DNA of 30,715 bases from Gp6-AA40 sp035496255 (GTDB lineage: Bacteria; Acidobacteriota; Vicinamibacteria; Vicinamibacterales; UBA2999), in contig DATJEU010000039.1 of assembly GCA_035496255.1 (NCBI GenBank), positions 1-30,715 of the forward strand, given 5' to 3'. Positions 23,011-30,715 of this stretch are shown here, in pieces; positions within the stretch are counted from its first letter, which is position 1; the number at the start of each line of letters is the position of its first letter. The position numbers and the translations under genes were made by a program. Below the pieces are notes generated by a model. It was not told the DNA's origin, searched no databases, and was given only the letters and a program-made list of their open reading frames with translations.

Positions 23011-23040
23011 ACGCCCCGACGGGCCTTTGGCGGCAATTCC

Positions 23041-23078
23041 CTGAGTGCTGACACCTGATACCTGATTCCTGATTCCTG
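23041..23078 (+). repeat. CTGATTC heptamer repeat, copy 2
   Basis: Words such as CTGACAC, CTGATAC and CTGATTC follow one another and end exactly at the ATG (23079) of the histidine kinase. The unit is the same as at 15764-15808. The Shine-Dalgarno position of the kinase gene is therefore occupied by repeat sequence with no purine-rich motif. Confidence 0.8.
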
Positions 23079-25886
<2,808 letters not shown>

Positions 25887-25927
25887 ACCCTGCCGCCGAG
25901 GGCGGCGTCCTGTCACGGTGAAGCGAC

Positions 25928-26461
25928 ATGCATGAAGGCGCGGAACGCTGGGCCGGCGTCATGAGCGTCGAGTCCGACCTTGAACAGGAGTTCGAGACGC
26001 GTCTCCGCGAGTGTTCCACCCTTGCGTTCCGCGTGGCGTTCAGCGTGCTGCGCCACCGTGAAGACGCCGAGGATGTGGCACAGGAGGCGTTCGCCAAGGC
26101 GTACCGAAGCTTCCGGCAGCTCCGCGATCGCGACCGGTTCCGCGCCTGGCTCGTGCGCATGACCTGGCGGATGGCGCTCGATCGTCGTCGCGGCGATCGC
26201 CGTCGTCTGGTGCGCGAGGATCGGCTGCAGCCGCCGGACTCGGTCGCGCCGGACGTCGAGTCCGCTGAACGTGCGGAGCGGCTGTGGCAGGCGATCGATC
26301 TGCTGTCGGAGAAATTGCGAGTGGTGATCGTGCTTGCGGCGATTGAGGGCTACGACGTGCGCGAGGTGGCCAGGCTTCTCGCGTTGCCCGAGGGCACCGT
26401 GAAATCGCGTCTGTTCCTGGCGCGCCAGCAGTTGAAGCGTGCGCTCGCCGGGCTCGCGTAG
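25928..26461 (+). CDS. ECF-type RNA polymerase sigma factor
   Basis: The 177-residue product has sigma region 2 (AFSVLRHREDAEDVAQEAFA, FRAWLVRMTWRMALDRRRGD) and region 4 with its helix-turn-helix (EGYDVREVARLLALPEGTVK, SRLFLARQQLKRAL) and no region 3, typical of group 4 sigma factors. The start at 25928 is supported by GGTGAAG about five bases upstream; a later ATG at 25961 would remove only the extra N-terminus. The next gene encodes a membrane protein in the position of an anti-sigma factor, and a small exported protein follows, so a membrane-signal-responsive regulon is likely. Confidence 0.93.
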   Translation: MHEGAERWAGVMSVESDLEQEFETRLRECSTLAFRVAFSVLRHREDAEDVAQEAFAKAYRSFRQLRDRDRFRAWLVRMTWRMALDRRRGDRRRLVREDRLQPPDSVAPDVESAERAERLWQAIDLLSEKLRVVIVLAAIEGYDVREVARLLALPEGTVKSRLFLARQQLKRALAGLA

Positions 26462-26474
26462 CTCTCACCGCGGT

Positions 26475-26503
26475 CGTGTAGAGGCCGACCTTCAGGTCGG
26501 CCT
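26475..26503 (-). repeat. Dispersed palindrome (AGGCCGACCT type), copy 3
   Basis: This copy has the same 10-base perfect arms with TC at the centre, in reverse orientation (GTAGAGGCC first). It lies between the sigma factor and the next gene, and its right arm merges with the purine-rich GGAGAG that serves as the next ribosome binding site, so hairpin formation could affect translation of the putative anti-sigma factor. Confidence 0.85.
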
Positions 26504-26513
26504 GGAGAGAGTG

Positions 26514-27053
26514 ATGGACGAACTCGAACGCGAATTGGCTGCCGCCGTCGATGTCGAGCCCTCGGGCGAGTTTCGCGCGCGTGTGCGCGAACGTGTTGCG
26601 CACGAGTCGATGACGTCGCGCTGGCACCTGGCGGCGGTGCCGGCGATGGTGTCCGCAGGCGCAGTGGCAGCGGCCATCCTCGCCGTAATTCTGTGGCCCG
26701 GGCAGCCGGCCGACGGTCCGCAGTTGCAGGGCACGTCCGGCGCCGACATCACGCTGTCCGCAGTCCGGGCGCCTGCTCTCCCGACTGTTTCACGAGCGAG
26801 TCTTCCACCGGCAATCAGGACGCATGTCTCGCCATCGGTGCGGCCGTCCGAGCCGGAGGTATTGCTGTCAGGCTCGGAGCGCGACGGGCTCCGGTTGTTG
26901 CTTGCAGCCATTGCTGACGATCGATTCAAGTCGCCGGACGATCGCGTCCCCACCGTGCCGGCGGTGACACCTGTGGTCGCAGCTCAAGTCGAGCCGATTT
27001 CGATCACGCCGGTCTCGATGTTCGGCGCTGACGCTGAAGGAGAGAATCAATGA
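26514..27053 (+). CDS. Single-pass membrane protein, putative anti-sigma factor
   Basis: The 179-residue product has an acidic N-terminal segment of about 37 residues (MDELERELAAAVDVEPSGEF), one membrane segment (about residues 38-60, AVPAMVSAGAVAAAILAVIL) and a long periplasmic part rich in proline, serine and valine. Size, topology and position directly after an ECF sigma gene fit an anti-sigma factor. However, the zinc-binding His-Cys motif of the ZAS group is absent and I see no named domain, so the role is inferred from context. GGAGAG lies about five bases before the ATG at 26514. The stop overlaps the next start (ATGA). Confidence 0.65.
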   Translation: MDELERELAAAVDVEPSGEFRARVRERVAHESMTSRWHLAAVPAMVSAGAVAAAILAVILWPGQPADGPQLQGTSGADITLSAVRAPALPTVSRASLPPAIRTHVSPSVRPSEPEVLLSGSERDGLRLLLAAIADDRFKSPDDRVPTVPAVTPVVAAQVEPISITPVSMFGADAEGENQ

Positions 27054-27634
27054 AGATGCGCATTGCGGCCTGGATGTTCCTTCTGACGCTTGTCGCGTCA
27101 TCGGGAAGCGTGGTCCATGCCCAGGCCCCGGCCGCGCCGGAGCCTGCCCTCGTGCCGCTGGAAGTGCAAATCGTGTTGTCGCGCTATCAGGGCGACCAGA
27201 AAGTCAGCAGCCTGCCGTATACGCTCATGGTGAACGCGAATGGAGATACCGCCACGACGATGAACATGGCATCGAAAGTGCCCGTTGTGACGACGGCGTT
27301 CGGTCCGGCCAGCGGCGCCAACGGCCAGCCGCCGACGGTGACGCAGTCCTACACATACCAAAACATTGGCACGAACATCAGCCTGCGCGCGAACTCGGTG
27401 AACGAGGGTGGCTTCACGTTGCGCGTCACGATCGACGACAGTTCAGTGGCGAGTCTGGATACGAAGCAGAAGACGCAAAATCAGGCTGTGTCCGATCTTC
27501 CGGTGATCCGCGGGTTCAAGGTCGAGAACACGCTGTTGTTGAAAGACGGGCAGTCGCGACAATTCACGGCGGCCACAGATCGCGTCACCGGTGATGTGAC
27601 GAAGGTGGACGTGACGCTGAAGGTGCTGAAGTAG
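27050..27634 (+). CDS. Small exported protein of unknown function
   Basis: The 194-residue product has a signal peptide (MKMRIAAWMFLLTLVASSGS, probable cleavage after VHAQA) and a beta-rich mature part, with motifs such as VQIVLSRYQGDQKVSSLPYT and FKVENTLLLKDGQSRQFTAA. The pattern of alternating strands ending in VDVTLKVLK recalls the outer-ring part of secretins, but the protein is too short to be one and the likeness may be superficial. It is translationally coupled to the putative anti-sigma factor and may be its periplasmic partner or a sigma target. I do not recognise a named family. Confidence 0.7.
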   Translation: MKMRIAAWMFLLTLVASSGSVVHAQAPAAPEPALVPLEVQIVLSRYQGDQKVSSLPYTLMVNANGDTATTMNMASKVPVVTTAFGPASGANGQPPTVTQSYTYQNIGTNISLRANSVNEGGFTLRVTIDDSSVASLDTKQKTQNQAVSDLPVIRGFKVENTLLLKDGQSRQFTAATDRVTGDVTKVDVTLKVLK

Positions 27635-27641
27635 CGGGGCC

Positions 27642-27668
27642 AGGCCGACCTGAAGGTCGGCCTCTACG
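27642..27668 (+). repeat. Dispersed palindrome (AGGCCGACCT type), copy 4 (likely terminator)
   Basis: This copy has the same core as copy 1 with GA at the centre, followed by CTCTACG. It fills most of the 40-base gap between two convergent genes, the usual place for a bidirectional terminator. Confidence 0.85.
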
Positions 27669-27674
27669 GGTGGG

Positions 27675-28037
27675 CTACGGGTCCAGGCGGTGCTCGGCGA
27701 TCTTCAGGTCCTCGACCGGGCGGCCGCCGATCAAGTGTTCCTGAATGATCCGCTCGAGCGCCGGCGGATCGCACTCGCGGTACCACGTGCCCTCCGGGTA
27801 GACGACGGCGATCGGCCCGCCCTCACAGATGCGCAGGCAGTTCGCCTTCGTGCGCAGCACGCCGCCCTGGTCGGACAGGCCGAGCTCGTGCAGCCGCTTC
27901 TTCAGGAAGTCCCACGCGGCAATCCCGCGTTCCTTGTCACAACACTTTGGTTTGGTCTGGTCAGCGCAGAGAAAAATGTGGCGGCGGGCGACCGGGATGC
28001 CGATGGAGTTCGCGATCTTCTGTTGGGAGTCGCTCAT
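27675..28037 (-). CDS. Thioredoxin-like [2Fe-2S] ferredoxin domain protein
   Basis: The 120-residue product has the thioredoxin-like ferredoxin fold. It shows RHIFLCADQTKPKCCDKERG (Cys24, Cys32, Cys33) and a second pair in KANCLRICEGGPIAVVYPEG (Cys67, Cys71), the spacing expected for a [2Fe-2S] site of the Shethna/NuoE-like type. The electron-transfer partner is unknown. It is separated by 18 bases from the barrel-like gene upstream in transcription, and the two may be co-transcribed. Confidence 0.9.
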   Translation of the reverse strand: MSDSQQKIANSIGIPVARRHIFLCADQTKPKCCDKERGIAAWDFLKKRLHELGLSDQGGVLRTKANCLRICEGGPIAVVYPEGTWYRECDPPALERIIQEHLIGGRPVEDLKIAEHRLDP

Positions 28038-28055
28038 GGGTTGCCATCGAGCGTA

Positions 28056-28502
28056 TCAAAAGCCGTAACCGACGCCGAAGTTGAAGCGCACGCGTGAGAT
28101 ATCCGTCGCGTCGCCGACGCGCAATGCCGGGCCACCCTTGAAGCTGATGTTGCCGAACATGAACTCCGCCTCGCCGCCAAAGTACGTCGCGTGCGGCAGC
28201 GCTCCGAGCGGATTGTCACCGGTGCGGAGGACGGTCAGCTGCAACGCCGCGCCGAGCATCTCGTTGCCGCCGAACGTGCCGATACCGACGCCGCCTTTCA
28301 TCCCACCTCGACCGGCTGCGATGGTGCCGAGCAACAATCCCCATCGCCCGGGCAGCGGCGGTTGGATGGCGAGACCCGCGGATAGTCTCTCGGGCCAGCC
28401 GTAGCGAACCACCGGCCAGACGATCGGCTCGTCCGGGCCGGCGAATGCAGGGGAGACGGAAACAACAAGAAGGAACATCGCGCGCAGGGCCGTTTTGACC
28501 AT
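28056..28502 (-). CDS. Small exported protein, probable outer-membrane barrel
   Basis: The 148-residue product has a signal peptide (LRAMFLLVVSVSPAFA) and a glycine-rich mature part with alternating hydrophobic residues, ending RVRFNFGVGYGF. A terminal phenylalanine is typical of outer-membrane barrels. Other than this topology I recognise no family. The ATG at 28502 gives a clean signal peptide. It reads toward the ferredoxin-like gene. Confidence 0.7.
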   Translation of the reverse strand: MVKTALRAMFLLVVSVSPAFAGPDEPIVWPVVRYGWPERLSAGLAIQPPLPGRWGLLLGTIAAGRGGMKGGVGIGTFGGNEMLGAALQLTVLRTGDNPLGALPHATYFGGEAEFMFGNISFKGGPALRVGDATDISRVRFNFGVGYGF

Positions 28503-28565
28503 GCGGGCATGGTCGGCGCCAGCCGGCCTGGAAGTCCTGATCCCGAACTGAGACGAGCTGAATCG

Positions 28566-29420
28566 TCAGGGCTTCGGGCGGATGGGCGTGGCCCCGGGTG
28601 GTATCCACATCTTGATGCGACCCTCCCAGAGCGCCCGATTGTTCTCCTCGCAGGAGTATTCGATCAGGTCACCGTTGGTCAGCGTGAACGTCCGCTGATT
28701 GGTCCACGGCTTCGAGTAATAAACCGGATCATCGATCGTCACCGTGTAGGCGATGTGGCCGGCATCGGTGCGGGTGAACCGCTGGACGAGGTGCAGCCGA
28801 TCGCTGTGCGGGTTGCCCCTGGTGTCGAGCCGCGTGTAACCGTTGAACCCGACTGTATCGATGACCAGCGTGTCGCCGTCCCAGTTCGCGATCGACTCGC
28901 CGAACCATGCCGGGTTGATGTCCTTCGAATGCTCCGAGCGGAACGGAACGACGTGGAACCAGGTGTTCTGCTCGAACAACAGCGCGACGTAGCGATCGTT
29001 CTGCAGTATCTGGAACGGGTAGGGCGCGTTGACCGAACGCATCAGGCCGAACGGCATGCACATGCCGGTGTAGTCGCCGTTTCGTGCCGGGTCGTACCCC
29101 TTGATGTTGTCGACGCCGGCCGCTGAATAGGGCACCTCGCCGGGACCGGTCTGCAGTGCCGGGTTGGCCTTGTTGGTGACGCCCATGTCCGGCACGTAAG
29201 GGTGGTCCCAGACGCCGCTGAAATCCGGCCGCCCATTCGGCAGCCGCGGCGCCGGACCCGACGGCGGCGTCCACGTCTGGCCCGGGACCGACGACTGATT
29301 GGCCACGCCCGCACCGATCGTGCCGAGCGTGTTTTCCGCCTGTGCTGCGGCCGCAGTGGGGAGCAACAGGCCGAGGAGGAGTGATACCGGGCCGAGAATG
29401 CAGAGAGATCGGGTCAACAC
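28566..29420 (-). CDS. Exported protein of an acidobacterial family with a PDFSGVW motif
   Basis: The 284-residue product has a signal peptide (LCILGPVSLLLGLLLPTAAA) and then LPNGRPDFSGVWDHPYVPDM, a motif frequent in exported acidobacterial proteins. The remainder (MCMPFGLMRSVNAPYPFQIL, FGESIANWDGDTLVIDTVGF, FTRTDAGHIAYTVTIDDPVY, LIEYSCEENNRALWEG) matches the pattern of that uncharacterised family. Function unknown; periplasmic location expected. The GTG at 29420 lies only seven bases after a good -10 box on the same strand, so the mRNA may be leaderless. It is divergent from ffh. Confidence 0.82.
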   Translation of the reverse strand: MLTRSLCILGPVSLLLGLLLPTAAAAQAENTLGTIGAGVANQSSVPGQTWTPPSGPAPRLPNGRPDFSGVWDHPYVPDMGVTNKANPALQTGPGEVPYSAAGVDNIKGYDPARNGDYTGMCMPFGLMRSVNAPYPFQILQNDRYVALLFEQNTWFHVVPFRSEHSKDINPAWFGESIANWDGDTLVIDTVGFNGYTRLDTRGNPHSDRLHLVQRFTRTDAGHIAYTVTIDDPVYYSKPWTNQRTFTLTNGDLIEYSCEENNRALWEGRIKMWIPPGATPIRPKP

Positions 29421-29427
29421 GGCTGCG

Positions 29428-29433
29428 ATTATA
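29428..29433 (-). promoter_or_regulatory. Perfect -10 box (TATAAT) of the exported protein gene
   Basis: TATAAT reads on the minus strand, with a predicted start at about 29421 directly before the GTG codon. No convincing -35 lies at 16-18 bases; TTGTCC is present but at a gap of 23. Confidence 0.45.
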
Positions 29434-29444
29434 GGCCGCCGCCC

Positions 29445-29474
29445 TTGCCGGATCCGGACAAACTGGCCTAAGAT
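29445..29474 (+). promoter_or_regulatory. Possible ffh promoter
   Basis: TTGCCG (29445-29450) and TAAGAT (29469-29474) are 18 bases apart, with four matches each to consensus, about 42 bases before the ffh ATG. It overlaps the divergent promoter region, so the two genes may compete. Confidence 0.35.
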
Positions 29475-29515
29475 AAGCGTTTGCGTCCGAAGGGCTTAGC
29501 GTCGCCGGTACCCCC

Positions 29516-30715
29516 ATGTTCGAATCTCTGAGCACCCGCATCCAGGACGTCTTCAAAGGACTCCGGGGCGAGGTCCGGCTGACACCCGAGCATGTCGAGA
29601 CCGCGCTGCGCGAAATCCGCATGGCGCTGCTCGAAGCGGACGTCAATTTCAAAGTCGTCAAGGCGTTCATCGACCGCGTTCGCGACCAGGCCATGGACCA
29701 GGCGGTCCTCAAGAGTCTGTCGCCGGGACAGCAGGTCATCAAGATTGTCCGCGACGAATTGCTGGCGCTCTTTGGCGAGACCGAAGGCGGCCTGACGAAA
29801 GAGGCGCCCTCGCCCCGCGTGGTGCTGATGCTCGGCCTGCAGGGTTCGGGCAAGACCACTACCACAGGCAAGTTGGGGCGGTGGCTGGAACGCCAGGGCA
29901 AGCATCCGATCGTCGTCTCCACAGACGTGCGGAGGCCGGCGGCGATTCAGCAGTTGTCGATCGTCGCGGAGCAGGCGGGCGTGCAGGTATTCGCTCCCGA
30001 GACGATGGATCCGGTGGCGCGTGCGAAAGGCGCGTTGACCGAGGCGCGGGCGAAGGGGTTCGACACGGTCATCGTGGACACCGCGGGGCGGTTGCACATC
30101 GATGACGAGTTGATGACCGAACTGCAGGCCATCAAGGACGCGGTGCAGCCGGCGGATCTGCTCTACGTCGCCGACGCGATGACCGGCCAGGACGCGATCA
30201 AGAGCGCGGGCGAGTTCAACGCGCGGGTCGGCGTCACCGGTGTGGTGCTGACGAAGCTGGATGGTGACGCGCGCGGGGGCGCGGCGCTGTCGGTGGTCTC
30301 GGTGGTCGGCGTGCCGATCGCATTCGTCGGCAGCGGCGAGCGGCTCGAGGATCTCGAGCTGTTCCACCCGGATCGGATCGTCTCGCGCATGCTCGGCATG
30401 GGCGACGTGCTGTCGCTCATCGAGAAGGCCGAGCAGGCGGTCGACAAGGAAGACGCGGAGGAGCTCGAAGAGAAGCTCCGCAAGAACGAGTTCACGCTGG
30501 ACGACTTCCGCAAGCAGTTGAAGACGATCCGGCGGATGGGCCCGCTCGAAAGCATTCTCGGTTTGATTCCCGGCCTCGGCGATCTGAAGGAGATGGCCGC
30601 GAACAAGCCGGACGAGAAGCAGATGGGCCGCATCGAAGCGATCATCTCGTCGATGACGCCGGACGAGCGGCGCAACGACAAGATCATCAACGGCAGCCGC
30701 CGGAAGCGCATCGCC
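29516..30715 (+). CDS. ffh: Signal recognition particle protein Ffh (3' end outside window)
   Basis: Ffh is the GTPase subunit of SRP that binds signal peptides on nascent chains together with 4.5S RNA. The frame runs from the ATG at 29516 to the edge, 400 codons without a stop. It contains the N domain (MFESLSTRIQDVFKGLRG), P-loop GLQGSGKTTTTGKL, VSTDVRRPAAIQQL, IVDTAGRLHIDDELM, TKLDGDARGGAAL and FVGSGERLEDLELFHPDRIV. The M domain begins at FTLDDFRKQLKTIRRMGPLE and continues to INGSRRKRIA, just before the usual RNA-binding GSG motif. About 40-60 residues are probably missing. The receptor ftsY is at 18177. Confidence 0.97.
   Translation, partial: MFESLSTRIQDVFKGLRGEVRLTPEHVETALREIRMALLEADVNFKVVKAFIDRVRDQAMDQAVLKSLSPGQQVIKIVRDELLALFGETEGGLTKEAPSPRVVLMLGLQGSGKTTTTGKLGRWLERQGKHPIVVSTDVRRPAAIQQLSIVAEQAGVQVFAPETMDPVARAKGALTEARAKGFDTVIVDTAGRLHIDDELMTELQAIKDAVQPADLLYVADAMTGQDAIKSAGEFNARVGVTGVVLTKLDGDARGGAALSVVSVVGVPIAFVGSGERLEDLELFHPDRIVSRMLGMGDVLSLIEKAEQAVDKEDAEELEEKLRKNEFTLDDFRKQLKTIRRMGPLESILGLIPGLGDLKEMAANKPDEKQMGRIEAIISSMTPDERRNDKIINGSRRKRIA

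Noticed and set aside
29468..30367. Minus-strand frame at the right edge
   Set aside because: It is a shadow of ffh, which is open over 400 codons in the other direction with all SRP54 motifs.

Overview
The window is strongly GC-rich, almost fully coding, and lies on a bacterial chromosome. Several traits point to Acidobacteriota, most likely class Vicinamibacteria. These are a remnant of an ADOP-type permease, a DUF5916 outer-membrane-like protein, an exported protein with the acidobacterial 'PDFSGVW' motif, a compact ntrYX pair, and palindromic intergenic repeats of a kind I associate with that group. This placement is inference from gene content; no rRNA or other marker allows a firm one.

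Positions 1-1676 hold the tail of an unidentified gene and then about 1.5 kb of broken DNA. It contains an internally deleted ADOP permease on the minus strand, a degenerate 20-21 bp tandem array of about 24 units (757-1247), a second inverted copy of the permease tail (around 1420-1485), and two small palindromes. This is the only sizeable non-genic part and the most unusual one.

Positions 1677-12005 carry a translationally coupled purC / Fis-like pair (minus), a UPF0104 membrane protein overlapping nrdR, the ntrYX nitrogen-type two-component system, a large DUF5916 protein (minus) and a glutamate formimidoyltransferase (minus). From a recognisable sigma70-like promoter at 12025 to 27634 every gene is on the plus strand. 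In order: a TPR membrane protein, a zinc-ribbon/RDD protein, pgpA, cinA, thpR, plsY, gpsA, ftsY, ribD, ribE, ribBA, a family 2 glycosyltransferase, a hybrid histidine kinase, then an ECF sigma factor, a membrane protein that may be its anti-sigma factor, and a small exported protein. pgpA, plsY and gpsA serve phospholipid synthesis. ribD, ribE and ribBA cover riboflavin synthesis apart from lumazine synthase and the dephosphorylation step. ftsY, and ffh at the right edge, are the two SRP GTPases.

Positions 27635-30715 hold a [2Fe-2S] ferredoxin-like protein, a small predicted barrel protein and an exported acidobacterial family protein, all on the minus strand, then the first 400 codons of ffh, which runs off the window.

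Many genes overlap by 1-35 bases. Most gaps longer than about 35 bases in the middle of the window carry a hairpin or short-word repeat. At least five such repeat types occur, and in two genes (cinA and the formimidoyltransferase) the repeat supplies the stop codon. I found no tRNA, rRNA, CRISPR array, transposase or phage gene. The best candidate for something undescribed is the tandem array flanked by inverted permease tails.
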